64,000 bases of DNA from Natribacillus halophilus (GTDB lineage: Bacteria > Bacillota > Bacilli > Bacillales > Marinococcaceae), in assembly GCF_900100185.1 (NCBI RefSeq), contig NZ_FNEN01000001.1, forward strand, positions 289,808-353,807. The letters run 5' to 3'. The translations under genes and the position numbers were made by a program. The notes under the pieces are model-generated. The model was given only the letters and a program-made list of their open reading frames with translations, did no database searches and was not told where the DNA came from. Of the stretch, positions 35,405-45,014 are shown one piece after another. Position 1 is the first letter of the stretch. Every line of letters begins with the position of its first letter.

Positions 35405-36778
35405 TCACTCCTCAAAAGGTAACGTCATGAGCGTCGTTGTGCCTTTATTTTTTTCGCTTTCAACGCGAAATGTTCCTTCGTGGTCTTCGATGATTTTTTT
35501 TGATAAAGAAATGCCGATGCCTGTGCCTTTTTCTTTTGTCGTATTAAAAGGTTCGCCCAGTTTTTCCATGATTTCGGCAGGGATGCCCTCGCCATTATCG
35601 GCCACGACGATTTCGTATTCTTTCGCCAATGCCCGTGTCGTCAATGAGAAGACTTTATGCTTCGTGTCGGGATCATATGCTTCCATGGAATTTCGCAGCA
35701 AGTTTAATATTACCTGTTTGATCATCATCTCGTTCATCGGGATCGGCCTGTCCGTTTCGGTAATATTCGCTTCAAAGTGAACGTTGTTCAGCAAGCATTC
35801 TGAGCGGATGATGTCCTCCACGGAATGAATCACTTCAATCGGGGATTGCGAATGGATTTCGAATTTTTTTCGCGAGATCGACAAAAAGTTTTCCAGAATT
35901 TTGTTCATGCGATCAACTTCGCCAAAAATCGTCTGGGCATATTTGTGAAAACTGTCGGTGAGCTCCGAGAGTTGCAGAAAGCCGCGAATCACCGACAAAG
36001 GATTTCTTAATTCATGGGCCACCCCGGCCGCGAGGTGGGAAACCGATTCCATTTGTTGCTTATAGGCGAGCAATTGCTCATATTTCAGATACGTACTCTC
36101 ATCGAATAATAAGCCAAGCACTTCCTGATTGACCGGCATATAAATGGCCATTCCTCGATATGAACATTCCGCTTCCCGGTCTTCCTCGATTCGCTCACTG
36201 AACGATTCCGTCTGAAACGCTTCCAGCACAGCCTTATAAATACATGCGCCTGCTCCTGTTTCCAACCGCAAACGTTCAAAATCCCGGGAGGCATCTCTTT
36301 CCTCCTGTAATTTGGGGAAAGCAAGCGTAAAAAATCTGCGGTTTTTTTCCACAATATTCATATTCCGGTCGACTCTTAAATAGCCATGCGGTAATCGTTC
36401 CGTAAGTGTCTCTATTTTTTTTGGCGCCTCGACATCCTGTACGGGCTGCAGCGACCCGCTCAAATAAAAACAGCCCTGCTTATAAACGCCGCGATAAAAA
36501 ACGTTTTTGGTACCCCCGTTTATAACATGGCCAATCGTCGACTCCATATGGGTGCCCGTTTTACTCATCTTTTTTAAAAAAGAGATGTATTCCCCGGACT
36601 CATTTAATGTTTGACAAAAATTCGCGGTACCGTACAATAACTGTTGCGCAGCTTTATTTTTATATAATATCGTTCCATCTTTATTGATAATTAATCGAAT
36701 GTCAGTCTCTTGCCAAACGAGGTCATCAAAAATAGCCAAGGACTCATATTCGTTTTGATTCGGTAAAGAAACGTCCAT
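35405..36778 (-). CDS. PAS-containing soluble sensor histidine kinase
   Basis: 457 aa, no membrane segment. Two PAS-like regions occupy roughly residues 15-230, then the HisKA H-box HLAAGVAHELRNPLSVIRGF (His near residue 255), N-box QVILNLLRNSMEAY, G1 DNGEGIPAEI and F/G2 FNTTKEKGTGIGISL. No response regulator is adjacent. This form and orphan state recall the B. subtilis sporulation kinases (KinA-KinE), which phosphorylate Spo0F, so a phosphorelay role is a reasonable guess. The signal is unknown. Confidence 0.85.
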   Translation of the reverse strand: MDVSLPNQNEYESLAIFDDLVWQETDIRLIINKDGTILYKNKAAQQLLYGTANFCQTLNESGEYISFLKKMSKTGTHMESTIGHVINGGTKNVFYRGVYKQGCFYLSGSLQPVQDVEAPKKIETLTERLPHGYLRVDRNMNIVEKNRRFFTLAFPKLQEERDASRDFERLRLETGAGACIYKAVLEAFQTESFSERIEEDREAECSYRGMAIYMPVNQEVLGLLFDESTYLKYEQLLAYKQQMESVSHLAAGVAHELRNPLSVIRGFLQLSELTDSFHKYAQTIFGEVDRMNKILENFLSISRKKFEIHSQSPIEVIHSVEDIIRSECLLNNVHFEANITETDRPIPMNEMMIKQVILNLLRNSMEAYDPDTKHKVFSLTTRALAKEYEIVVADNGEGIPAEIMEKLGEPFNTTKEKGTGIGISLSKKIIEDHEGTFRVESEKNKGTTTLMTLPFEE

Positions 36779-36928
36779 TAAAAGCCCTCCGAACCAACAT
36801 TTTCCTTCATTATACTAGACCGTTTATCCCGTGTATAGGGTTCGAGGTGAAAAACCTCTTTTTTTTTGAATGATGCAACATTGGGTCCTGTCTTTGCATA
36901 TGGTTACATGAAAGGATGTGATAACGAA

Positions 36929-37186
36929 ATGTATGAGCACATGATTCAAGAGTATATCAATCATATGACCCCGGAAAAATTACAGGCACTCGCCCACCGC
37001 AAAGGGGTCTCACTTACGCATGAAGAGGCTCGCACGCTCGTCCACCTTGTCCGGACAGAGTACGTGGATTTTTCCGATCAGGAGTCTGTGTACGCGTTTA
37101 TCAACCAGGTAGAAAAAGCAACATCGAAAGACCACGCGATGTTGCTTCACGACTTGTATCAAAAGTACGGGGGCTATTTGCGCTAG
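36929..37186 (+). CDS. yqfT: YqfT-like DUF2624 protein
   Basis: 85 aa, all helical: [20 protein letters not shown], then [20 protein letters not shown], the DUF2624 pattern. Start at ATG 36929 with AGGATGTG about eight bases upstream; an in-frame upstream extension has no site. Its TAG overlaps the nfo TAG on the other strand (shared CTAG). Confidence 0.85.
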   Translation: MYEHMIQEYINHMTPEKLQALAHRKGVSLTHEEARTLVHLVRTEYVDFSDQESVYAFINQVEKATSKDHAMLLHDLYQKYGGYLR

Positions 37187-38091
37187 GCTTGCCCAGTTAA
37201 TTTATCTTTTAATTCGGGATCATGGGTCTCTGCGCGTAACATCGCGATCTCATGTTTGTAAGGCGGCTTTTTGTTTTTCTTGTCTTCCCCGACATAAGGG
37301 GTTTCCAAAATTTTTGGAAGCTCGGCCATCACTTCATGGTGGACCACTTCATTCAGGGCGTCAAAACCGATATGGCCGAAACCGATGTTTTCGTGGCGGT
37401 CCTTACGGGCGCCCTGGGGATTCTTGCTGTCATTGACATGAAGTACTTTCAAACGATCAAGACCGACGATTTCGTCAAACGAATTCAACACACCGTCGAG
37501 GTCATTGATGATGTCATAACCCGAATCGTGGGTGTGGCAGGTATCAAAACAGACGGAAAGTTTCTCGTTATGGGTGACGCCAGCGATGATTTGCGCAAGT
37601 TCTTCGAACGTGCGGCCGCATTCAGATCCCTTGCCGGCCATCGTTTCCAGTGCGATTTGTACGTTTTGGTCCTTATCAATCACTTCATTGAGCCCTTCGA
37701 TGATTTTCGGGATCCCTTTCTCCACGCCTTCGCCGACGTGAGAGCCCGGATGGAGCACGATTTGGGGCGCGCCAATCGCTTCGGTGCGTTCGATTTCCGA
37801 GCGCAAAAAACGGACACCCAGATCGAACGTCTCCGGCTTTTGCGTATTCGCGATGTTAATGATATAGGGGGCGTGCACGACGACCTTTTCAATCCCGTTT
37901 TCCTTCATATGGGCATTGCCGGCTTCGATATTTAAATCCTCGATCGCTTTTCGGCGCGTGTTCTGTGGCGCCCCTGTATAAATCATTAATGCTGTTGCCT
38001 CGTAGCCTGTCGCTTCCTCGCTCGAGGCAAGCAGCATTTTTTTTCCGCTCATGGATACGTGCGATCCCAGATAGCGTGGCGTTTGACTCAT
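37183..38091 (-). CDS. nfo: Endonuclease IV
   Basis: 302-aa AP endonuclease (YqfS) that cuts at abasic sites in base-excision repair and is known to protect spore DNA. The three zinc-site signatures are present: [22 protein letters not shown] and [20 protein letters not shown]. The ATG at 38091 follows GAGGAGG and overlaps the cshB stop (ATGA). The extra 43 codons upstream are the cshB 3' end in another frame. Confidence 0.95.
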   Translation of the reverse strand: MSQTPRYLGSHVSMSGKKMLLASSEEATGYEATALMIYTGAPQNTRRKAIEDLNIEAGNAHMKENGIEKVVVHAPYIINIANTQKPETFDLGVRFLRSEIERTEAIGAPQIVLHPGSHVGEGVEKGIPKIIEGLNEVIDKDQNVQIALETMAGKGSECGRTFEELAQIIAGVTHNEKLSVCFDTCHTHDSGYDIINDLDGVLNSFDEIVGLDRLKVLHVNDSKNPQGARKDRHENIGFGHIGFDALNEVVHHEVMAELPKILETPYVGEDKKNKKPPYKHEIAMLRAETHDPELKDKLTGQA

Positions 38092-39344
38092 CTTTTGTTC
38101 CTCCTCTTTTTGTAACCGGGTTTGACTTTTTTCTGGTTGGGTTTGGTTTGCTTCTGCGGCCTGGGTTTTCGACTCCGTCCAGGGACGTAGCCGCTCCCCA
38201 ATTGTTCGATTTCCAGCCACTCGCCTTTTTTGATATCGCGGTAATGAAAGAAAAATCGTTGTTTCTGCAATTGCTGCAGGGCGGGATAATCCTCCTTGGA
38301 GACGATCGTATAAACTTCTCCAGATGCACCGGCGCGCGCCGTCCGGCCCGAACGGTGCAAATAATACTGCAGATCATGCGGCAACTGCATGTTCAATATA
38401 TGCGAAACACCTTTAATATCCATTCCCCGGGCAGCGAGATCGGTGCAAATGACGTACGGTACGGCTGCACGTTCAACGTTACGCATCGCCCGCTTGCGCG
38501 CCCGCGGGGAAAGATCGCCGTGGATGCACTCGGTTTGCAGTCCTTTTTCGATAAAGGCATCCGTCAGCGTTTCCGCTTCTTTTTTCGTATTCACAAACAC
38601 CAGACATAAATACGGACGCAAAAGCGTGGCCATCTCCACGATTAAATGTTCACGGCTTCGACTTCGTAAGGGAACGAGATAATGCGTGAGTTTCTGGGGT
38701 GAAGGGGCTTCGGGTTTGACATGAACATGGCGCGGTTGCTGCATATATTTGTGCAGGAAAGGCTGCAGACGCTTCGGAATGCTCGCGGAAAAAACGAGCA
38801 TTTGCAGCTCGTCTGGCATGCGCGCGGCCACTTGATCCAGTGATTCGATGAAGCCCATATCGAGCATTTGATCCGCTTCATCCATCACAAACGTGCGTAC
38901 ATGGTGAACATCGAGCGCCTGTGTTTTCGTGACAAGATCATGCAACCGGCCAGGAGTCGCGATCACGATATGGGGCGGGTGGCTGAGCTTAGCCATGTTT
39001 CTCTCCTTATCCGTCCCTCCAATGACACGACGAATGCGTATCTCTTCCATCGCTCCGTCCTGAATGCACGCCCGAAACACCTTATAAAGCTGCTCGGCCA
39101 ATTCACGCGTGGGAGCTGTGACGACAGCCTGCAGAGTGTTCTGCCCGGTGTCAATGTTCGTTAAAATCGGCAAGACGAAAGCGAGCGTTTTCCCCGTTCC
39201 CGTCTGCGACTGGCCGATCACATCTTTCCCTCTTAATATGGCAGGAATCAGCCGCTCCTGTATGTCCGTCGGCCGCTCAATCTTTTCGGCCTGCAAATGT
39301 TTTAATAAACGTGTATCAATTTCCAGGTGTTTAAAGCCTGACAT
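38088..39344 (-). CDS. cshB: DEAD-box RNA helicase CshB
   Basis: 418 aa, the two RecA-like helicase domains. Motifs: [11 protein letters not shown] (I), PTRELAEQ (Ia), TPGRLHD (Ib), VMDEADQML (II), SAS (III), [10 protein letters not shown] (IV), [10 protein letters not shown] (V) and HRSGRTAR (VI), followed by a basic tail. Motif III is SAS where SAT is usual. The order zur, nfo, cshB is that of the B. subtilis yqfR region. AGAGGTG lies nine bases before ATG 39344. It acts in cold-shock RNA remodelling and ribosome biogenesis. Confidence 0.94.
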   Translation of the reverse strand: MSGFKHLEIDTRLLKHLQAEKIERPTDIQERLIPAILRGKDVIGQSQTGTGKTLAFVLPILTNIDTGQNTLQAVVTAPTRELAEQLYKVFRACIQDGAMEEIRIRRVIGGTDKERNMAKLSHPPHIVIATPGRLHDLVTKTQALDVHHVRTFVMDEADQMLDMGFIESLDQVAARMPDELQMLVFSASIPKRLQPFLHKYMQQPRHVHVKPEAPSPQKLTHYLVPLRSRSREHLIVEMATLLRPYLCLVFVNTKKEAETLTDAFIEKGLQTECIHGDLSPRARKRAMRNVERAAVPYVICTDLAARGMDIKGVSHILNMQLPHDLQYYLHRSGRTARAGASGEVYTIVSKEDYPALQQLQKQRFFFHYRDIKKGEWLEIEQLGSGYVPGRSRKPRPQKQTKPNQKKVKPGYKKRRNKR

Positions 39345-39517
39345 CTCACTTTTCACCTCTTTTTCTCGCCTAAACCAGTATGTATCCGTATTTTATCATA
39401 CGATCGAATCAGCCGCTCTCTCCTACCTCTCACCTCTGGTACGCCCGTTACATATTTTATCATACACATGGGTGTTCACTCACTCTTTTATTATATTTAC
39501 GGAAAGAAGGGATCGTA

Positions 39518-40000
39518 ATGTATGGTCCACCTCCAGTCATGCCGATGGGTCCTCCCATGCACCCCCCAATGCCATTTAAAGCTGTTCCCATGGGAGCAGC
39601 ACCTGCGCCAGTGCCAATGGAGAGGGGAGGTCCCCCTGCAGGGCTTAGTGACATCCCCACAAGGGGAATCCCGCCCATTCCTGCCAGTGGTGGCGCGGGA
39701 TTTACTCCCGGTGCTTCAGGACTTGGATCGCTCGGACGGTTGCTGCCGATGATTCAAAGTGCGGGCAAGTGGCTGCCCATGATCCAAAAATACGGACCGA
39801 TGGTGCGCCAGCTTCCGGGTATGATCCAAAAAGCAAATCAAGTGAGCAAGGCGCTCAAAAATACGTCCAGTGCCAAGACTGATGCTCCGGTTGCAAAAGA
39901 GAAGGAGGAGATAAAAACAGCGAAAATCCAGGAACCTGAGCCTTTTGCAACCGACGAATTCAAGGAAGGAGCGCAACCACCTCCAAAGCTATACGTTTAA
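39518..40000 (+). CDS. yqfQ: YqfQ-like Pro/Met-rich protein
   Basis: 160 aa. The first 60 residues are Pro, Met and Gly rich (YGPPPVMPMGPPMHPPMP), then a small amphipathic region (LLPMIQSAGKWLPMIQKYGP) and a Lys/Glu-rich tail. This is the YqfQ/VrrA type, found near spores and of unknown function. GAAAGAAGGG precedes the ATG by a few bases. Confidence 0.78.
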   Translation: MYGPPPVMPMGPPMHPPMPFKAVPMGAAPAPVPMERGGPPAGLSDIPTRGIPPIPASGGAGFTPGASGLGSLGRLLPMIQSAGKWLPMIQKYGPMVRQLPGMIQKANQVSKALKNTSSAKTDAPVAKEKEEIKTAKIQEPEPFATDEFKEGAQPPPKLYV

Positions 40001-40003
40001 AAG

Positions 40004-40031
40004 AAAAGGGCGGCACTTGTCGTCCTTTTGA
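40004..40031. terminator. yqfQ terminator
   Basis: Twelve-base stem AAAAGGGCGGCA / TGTCGTCCTTTT with two G-U pairs and a two-base loop; ends in TTTTG. Confidence 0.72.
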
Positions 40032-40060
40032 TTTACGATTTCGGGTATTGGCTGTATAAT
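40032..40060 (+). promoter_or_regulatory. Promoter of ispH
   Basis: TTTACG, 17-base spacer, TATAAT. The -10 ends 35 bases before the ispH ATG. Confidence 0.78.
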
Positions 40061-40095
40061 GATAGATAGCCTACACGTATGGGAGGACTTGGCTA

Positions 40096-41055
40096 ATGGA
40101 AGTGCAAAAGATTACCCCGAGGGGCTATTGCTATGGCGTCGTAGATGCAATGGTCATCGCCCGCCAGGCAGCAGAAAATAAAGAGTTGCCAAGACCGATC
40201 TATATCCTTGGTATGATCGTTCATAATACACACGTTACCGATGCATTTGAAGAAGAAGGCATTATTTCCCTGGACGGACCGAATCGACTTGAAATTCTCC
40301 GGGAAGTGGAAAACGGGACGGTGATTTTCACCGCTCACGGCGTATCTCCGGCTGTCCGAGAATTAGCCGAGGAAAAAGGGTTGACCACCATTGACGCAAC
40401 GTGCCCGGATGTGACCCATACCCACGATTTAATCAGAGAGAAGAAAGCCGAGGATTACGACATCGTTTATGTCGGTAAACGCGGGCATCCTGAACCGGAA
40501 GGAGCCATCGGCGTTGCCCCCGATCACGTTCATCTGATTGAGACGATCGACGATGTGGAAGCGCTTGACCTGAAAAGGGAAAAAATCATTATCACCAACC
40601 AGACGACCATGAGCCAGTGGGACGTGTCCGATATCATGGATCGCACGATCGAGCGCTATCCCCATGCCGAAGTCAACAATGAGATTTGCCAGGCCACACA
40701 GGTGCGTCAGGAAGCCGTCGGCGAACAAGCGACAGACGCCGATTTGCTCATCGTCGTCGGCGACCCGATGAGCAATAATTCTAACCGGCTCGCCCAGGTT
40801 TCAAAAGATATCGCTCATACAAATGCCTATCGCATCGCCGATGTAAGTGAATTGAAATTGGAATGGCTGGAAGGTGTCAATAAAGTGGCGGTAACTGCCG
40901 GTGCCTCGACCCCCACCGCGATTGCCCGGGAAGTCATCCTCTTTATCGATCAATACGATCCGGGAGATCCGTCTACATGGCAAGCGGAAAGAAAAGCATT
41001 AGGCACCAAAATATTGCCGCCCTTGCGCCGGAATTCCAAATCACGAGCGCGCTAG
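40096..41055 (+). CDS. ispH: 4-hydroxy-3-methylbut-2-enyl diphosphate reductase
   Basis: 319-aa iron-sulfur enzyme that makes IPP and DMAPP, the last MEP-pathway step. Cluster cysteines in [19 protein letters not shown] and [11 protein letters not shown], and the substrate histidines in AHGVSP and IVHNTHV are seen. GGGAGG lies nine bases before the ATG, with its own promoter and terminator. C-terminal Lys/Arg tail. Confidence 0.96.
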   Translation: MEVQKITPRGYCYGVVDAMVIARQAAENKELPRPIYILGMIVHNTHVTDAFEEEGIISLDGPNRLEILREVENGTVIFTAHGVSPAVRELAEEKGLTTIDATCPDVTHTHDLIREKKAEDYDIVYVGKRGHPEPEGAIGVAPDHVHLIETIDDVEALDLKREKIIITNQTTMSQWDVSDIMDRTIERYPHAEVNNEICQATQVRQEAVGEQATDADLLIVVGDPMSNNSNRLAQVSKDIAHTNAYRIADVSELKLEWLEGVNKVAVTAGASTPTAIAREVILFIDQYDPGDPSTWQAERKALGTKILPPLRRNSKSRAR

Positions 41056-41080
41056 TCAATCTAGCGCGCTCGCGTATTTT
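41045..41080 (+). terminator. ispH terminator
   Basis: Eleven-base perfect stem GAGCGCGCTAG / CTAGCGCGCTC with loop TCAAT, containing the ispH stop codon, then GCGTATTTT. Confidence 0.85.
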
Positions 41081-41088
41081 ATCGGTAT

Positions 41089-41244
41089 GGCGACCTAAAG
41101 TTCGTGTATACTTCGAGTTAGGTTTTCAAAAGCGATGATTGACGACCTAATGACTGCGCTTGGCTCAAGTTAGGTCGTCAAAAAGACTGCATGACGACCT
41201 AATGCACGGGTTTGGCTTGAATTAGGTCTTCAAAAGCGGCGCTG
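41089..41244. repeat. Array C: three exact 52-bp units
   Basis: Units at 41089, 41141 and 41193. The second begins GACGACCTAA and has the exact complement TTAGGTCGTC at positions 30-39, so it is a 39-bp dyad with ten-base arms; a 13-base linker completes 52. Units 1 and 3 keep the dyad with small changes. Same family as array D. It lies between the ends of ispH and yqfO. Confidence 0.9.
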
Positions 41245-41255
41245 GGTCAGTTACA

Positions 41256-42377
41256 TTAAAGGAATGTAAACGGTTCTGTCGCATGCGCGGAAGCATTAAT
41301 CTCAACATTATAATTGCTCGCCTGCGCGTCTGCACCCAAACGCTCGGCAAGGGCTGCTTTCATAATCGCTTCGATATGATGCCCCGGATCAACGAGCGCG
41401 AGTCCGGCCGCTTCTGCATCCTGGGCAGTATGGAATTTAACATCTCCGGTGACCAACACATCGGCACCGGCCGCCAGTGCCTGGGGCCAATATTTACTTG
41501 CATCTCCCCCGATAACGGCAACGTTTGTAACGCTCTTTTCTAAATCGCCCACAACTCTTAATCCATCCACCTTAAAGACCTCTTTGAGATGATTTGAAAA
41601 TGCTTCCAGTTTCATGGCAGATGAGAGGGTCCCCACGCGGCCAAGTCCGAAAGATTCGCCTTCAAGGCTCAACGGATAAAGATCATAAGCCGGTTCTTCA
41701 TACGGATGAACATCGGTTAACACTTGCAAAACGTCAGCCAGTTGCGAATCAGAAACAACGGTTTCCACCTTTTTCTCGGCGACGAAGGTCATTTCACCAC
41801 GGTTGCCGATATGGGGGTCGGTTTCATCTCCCGGAATGAACGTTCCCGTGCCTTCACTATTAAATGTACAGTGCGAATACGCCCCGATGTGGCCGGCGCC
41901 TGCATCCCCTAAAGCCCGCCTGATGCGTTCGGTATCTTCTTCTGGCACAAACGCCACCAGCTTGTACAGGTGATCTTTTTTTGTCGGAACAACGACCGCT
42001 GTTTCCTGTATCCCAATCGCTTCGGCCAGCCAATCATTAATGCCGCCCGGAGCGATATCCAGGTTGGTGTGAGCTGTGTATACGGTCAGATCATGGTGCA
42101 GGCATTGCTGAATGACCCGGCCTTTCGACGTGGATGTATCGATTTCCGTGAGCGGCATAAATAACAGCGGATGATGGCTTATGATCATGTCTGCCCCTCG
42201 TTGCACAGCTTCGTCAACGACGCCCTCCGTCACGTCCAAAGTAACCAGGGTTTTTTTTACAGGTTTGTCCAATGTGCCGAGCATTAAGCCGACACGGTCC
42301 CCTTCTATAGCCAAATGCTCAGGGGAGAATTTTTCAAGTAATGCAATCACTTGACGCGCGCTGGGTACAGCATTCAT
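41256..42377 (-). CDS. yqfO: Nif3-like dinuclear metal protein (YqfO)
   Basis: 373 aa. NIF3 domain halves (residues 1-130 and 235-373) with the metal-site motifs ISHHPLLF, TAHTNLDIAPGG and TGDVKFHTAQ surround an inserted PII-like/CutA-like domain (HLYKLVAFVPEEDTERIR to DVHPYEEPAYDLY). This is the YqfO arrangement. Reaction unclear: often labelled GTP cyclohydrolase type 2 or NAD-related. It overlaps trmK by four bases. Confidence 0.92.
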   Translation of the reverse strand: MNAVPSARQVIALLEKFSPEHLAIEGDRVGLMLGTLDKPVKKTLVTLDVTEGVVDEAVQRGADMIISHHPLLFMPLTEIDTSTSKGRVIQQCLHHDLTVYTAHTNLDIAPGGINDWLAEAIGIQETAVVVPTKKDHLYKLVAFVPEEDTERIRRALGDAGAGHIGAYSHCTFNSEGTGTFIPGDETDPHIGNRGEMTFVAEKKVETVVSDSQLADVLQVLTDVHPYEEPAYDLYPLSLEGESFGLGRVGTLSSAMKLEAFSNHLKEVFKVDGLRVVGDLEKSVTNVAVIGGDASKYWPQALAAGADVLVTGDVKFHTAQDAEAAGLALVDPGHHIEAIMKAALAERLGADAQASNYNVEINASAHATEPFTFL

Positions 42378-43090
42378 GTTAAAACCTCCTTGATTTTGTT
42401 GATCCGCTCGTGTATTCGCTCCCGTTCCAGGGCAATCTCCGCTCGTTCATGGGCCGCGTTCATTTGTTGCAACACCCGTTCCATATGGGCGAGTTCCTGT
42501 TCCCACTTTCTGTGGAAGGCTCCCGGCTTGCTTTCCAGTAAATGGGGGCCGAACATGATGGCATCGTCCCAATCCTTATTCTCATATACGCTTCCGGGAC
42601 TCCCTTTGTCAGCCGTTAACACTTCATAGAATTGTTCTTCTTCCTGCACGATATGTTCGGATTTTAATGACCAGCCGCCATGATATAACCACTTTCTGAC
42701 TATATCGGCGGCGACGTTCGGTTGTAAAATCAGCCTTTGCACGGTGTCCGGCATATCATTGCCGGCAGACAGGATTTCCGTGATTAAACTTCCTCCCATC
42801 CCCGCGATGACAATGACATCTACGTCATCCGCTGTTTCCAATATATGTAGCCCTTCGCCGTGCCTAACGGAAATATCAGCTGTTAAACCGGCGGTGGCAA
42901 CATTACGCAGCGCCGTCTGAAAAGGACCCGCCTTTGCATCACTGGCAACAGCGGCACAAATATGGCCGTCGGCTACCAGAGCGACCGGAAGTTGTGCATG
43001 ATCCGTACCGATATCAGCCAATCGTGCCCCTTCAGGCACTTCACGTGCAATCGTTTGCAAACGCAAAGACAGCTGTTGCACTTGTTCCAC
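42374..43090 (-). CDS. trmK: tRNA (adenine-22-N1)-methyltransferase TrmK
   Basis: 238-aa SAM-dependent methyltransferase that makes m1A22 in tRNA. SAM motif I LADIGTDHAQLPVALV, the acidic loop VIVIAGMGGSLITEIL and LILQPNVAADIVRKWL are present, with a helical C-terminus. It overlaps yqfO, as in B. subtilis. Confidence 0.93.
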   Translation of the reverse strand: MEQVQQLSLRLQTIAREVPEGARLADIGTDHAQLPVALVADGHICAAVASDAKAGPFQTALRNVATAGLTADISVRHGEGLHILETADDVDVIVIAGMGGSLITEILSAGNDMPDTVQRLILQPNVAADIVRKWLYHGGWSLKSEHIVQEEEQFYEVLTADKGSPGSVYENKDWDDAIMFGPHLLESKPGAFHRKWEQELAHMERVLQQMNAAHERAEIALERERIHERINKIKEVLT

Positions 43091-43121
43091 TTTTTTCCCT
43101 CTTTTCTTGCCTCCACATCCT

Positions 43122-43208
43122 AAAGAAAACTTGGCTTATCGCCAAGCATGGCGAAAACCTTAGTTGCACTTATGCAAGATAAGAAAGTTTTATACTTTCT
43201 TACCTGCC
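43122..43208. repeat. Dispersed palindromic repeat R1, copy 1
   Basis: 87 bp, nearly identical to 60245-60332. Ordered parts on the plus strand: AAAGAAAACTTGGC, a CTTGGC-TTATC-GCCAAG hairpin, TTAGTTGCACTTATGCA, and TAAGAAAGT-TTTAT-ACTTTCTTA, a perfect nine-base hairpin. Both copies lie directly past a gene terminator and in the same orientation. No ORF of use. Looks like a MITE-like or regulatory RNA element. Confidence 0.85.
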
Positions 43209-43238
43209 AAAAAAGGAGCACCATTGAGGGCTCCTTTT
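43209..43238 (-). terminator. cccA terminator
   Basis: Minus-strand stem AAAAGGAGC / GCTCCTTTT with an 11-base loop and T6 tail, 12 bases past the stop. It abuts repeat R1. Confidence 0.82.
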
Positions 43239-43250
43239 CCATCCAGGGTG

Positions 43251-43619
43251 CTAGTCCCCGCCGCCTTCAGAAACGTATTCGGCCACGGCCTCTGCGTCTT
43301 CACCGTCCACCAGGCCCTCGGGCATACTTCCCGGGCCCTCTTCGATCGCGGTTATAACAGCATCGGGATCCTGGCCTTCAATGGCCGGACCGGTATCTCC
43401 TTCCATGTTCTCGCCATGGCAACTCAAGCAATCCTGTTCATATACTTCTTCGCCCACTTCCACGGCATCTTCGCCGTTTTCCTCTCCGTTCTCTTCTCCA
43501 TTTCCATTCTCTTCTGCTTCCTCCCCGAAGTCACCTAAACCGACGAACGAGAGAATCAGCATGAGAAAAATGCCTGCCACGGCGATAAGTAAAAACGGTA
43601 TCAATGGTTGTCCCTTCAC
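43251..43619 (-). CDS. cccA: Cytochrome c-550 (membrane-anchored)
   Basis: 122 aa. N-terminal anchor PLIPFLLIAVAGIFLMLI, a low-complexity Glu/Asn/Gly linker (residues 30-55), then a single-haem domain with CLSCH and the methionine ligand in GSMPEGL. Carries electrons on the outer face of the membrane. The start is GTG 43619, since KGQPLIPFLLIAV aligns with B. subtilis CccA; a TTG one codon up is too close to the GGGGGG site. Very acidic, a known trait of alkaliphile cytochromes c. Lies downstream of sigA in its own unit. Confidence 0.92.
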   Translation of the reverse strand: MKGQPLIPFLLIAVAGIFLMLILSFVGLGDFGEEAEENGNGEENGEENGEDAVEVGEEVYEQDCLSCHGENMEGDTGPAIEGQDPDAVITAIEEGPGSMPEGLVDGEDAEAVAEYVSEGGGD

Positions 43620-43810
43620 CAATCTCCCCCCTTTTTCTCTGGGTTTCGTCCCTTATTTTATACGAATACTTTCCCGATGAAAAGAAAAATAGCGGTTTGT
43701 TCCAGAAATCGTCCCATTCTCTCACATCTCACTTCCCACCTCTCACCTACCGGAATCGTATTTGCAATTTGGCAGCGTTCTCGGTAATATTACTTTTAAG
43801 AGATGTGGAT

Positions 43811-43855
43811 AAAAGAAAGCGGGTTACTCATCTTCGTGGGAAGTCAGTAACCCGC
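43811..43855 (-). terminator. sigA terminator
   Basis: Ten-base perfect stem GCGGGTTACT / AGTAACCCGC with a 17-base loop; the minus-strand tail is TTTCTTTT. Confidence 0.85.
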
Positions 43856-43860
43856 GGCCT

Positions 43861-44976
43861 TTACTCCATAAAATCTTTTAAGCGCTTGCTGCGGCTCGGG
43901 TGTCTTAATTTGCGCAGGGCTTTCGCTTCGATTTGACGAATGCGTTCGCGGGTGACACCGAACACTTTACCTACCTCTTCAAGCGTGCGGGTGCGCCCGT
44001 CATCAAGTCCGAATCGGAGGCGCAGGACATTCTCTTCCCGATCGGTTAACGTATCGAGGACATCTTCCAGCTGTTCTTTCAGAAGCTCGTAGGCAGCCGC
44101 ATCTGAAGGTGCCTGTGCCTCCTGGTCTTCGATGAAATCGCCGAGATGGGAATCATCTTCTTCCCCGATGGGTGTCTCCAGCGAGACGGGCTCCTGGGCA
44201 ATCTTCAGGATTTCCCGTACTTTTTCAGGGGTCAGGTCCATCTCTTCGGAAACTTCTTCGGGGGTAGGCTCCCTGCCGAGGTCCTGGAGCAATTGCCGCT
44301 GGACCCGAATCAATTTGTTAATCGTCTCCACCATGTGAACCGGAATACGGATCGTCCGCGCCTGATCGGCGATGGCGCGTGTGATCGCCTGCCGAATCCA
44401 CCAGGTCGCGTACGTACTGAACTTAAACCCTTTATTATAGTCAAATTTCTCAACGGCTTTGATCAGACCCATATTTCCCTCTTGAATCAAATCGAGAAAT
44501 AACATGCCGCGCCCGACGTAACGCTTGGCGATGCTCACGACGAGACGAAGGTTCGCCTCGGCCAGGCGCCGCTTGGACTCCTCGTCGTCATCCTCGATCC
44601 GCTTGGCAAGGTCGATTTCTTCATCAGCCGAAAGCAAAGGCACACGGCCGATTTCTTTTAGATACATACGAACGGGATCATTAATCTTGATGCCCGGCGG
44701 GACACTGAGATCAGTGAGATCATGGTCCTCTTCTTTCTCGACCTGCTCCATACTCGGCACTTCTTCACCTTCGTTGAGAAGGTCAATCCCTTGTTCTCCA
44801 AGGTACTCAAAAAATTCATCCATTTGCTCGGAATCCTGGTCATACGGGGCAAGCTTTTCCGTGATTTCCGTATACGACAGGACTCCGCGCTTTTTGCCAA
44901 GTTCCACGAGCTGCTCTTTGACTTGATCGATGGACATTTCACCTTCCGTTACCGGACGTATCGGTTTCTCTGCCAT
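43861..44976 (-). CDS. sigA: RNA polymerase primary sigma factor SigA
   Basis: 371 aa. Region 1.2 [17 protein letters not shown], regions 2.3-2.4 [17 protein letters not shown], region 3 and region 4.2 [20 protein letters not shown] are all intact. Recognises the vegetative -35/-10 promoters. ATG 44976 follows GGAAGGAGGG. It lies downstream of dnaG in the classical macromolecular-synthesis operon. Confidence 0.98.
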   Translation of the reverse strand: MAEKPIRPVTEGEMSIDQVKEQLVELGKKRGVLSYTEITEKLAPYDQDSEQMDEFFEYLGEQGIDLLNEGEEVPSMEQVEKEEDHDLTDLSVPPGIKINDPVRMYLKEIGRVPLLSADEEIDLAKRIEDDDEESKRRLAEANLRLVVSIAKRYVGRGMLFLDLIQEGNMGLIKAVEKFDYNKGFKFSTYATWWIRQAITRAIADQARTIRIPVHMVETINKLIRVQRQLLQDLGREPTPEEVSEEMDLTPEKVREILKIAQEPVSLETPIGEEDDSHLGDFIEDQEAQAPSDAAAYELLKEQLEDVLDTLTDREENVLRLRFGLDDGRTRTLEEVGKVFGVTRERIRQIEAKALRKLRHPSRSKRLKDFME

Positions 44977-45014
44977 TCGATCTCCCTCCTTCCATTTCCT
45001 AACACACAATCCAT

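Noticed and set aside
38092..38220. 43-residue N-terminal extension of endonuclease IV
   Set aside because: It is the cshB 3' end read in another frame; a good ribosome site stands before 38091.
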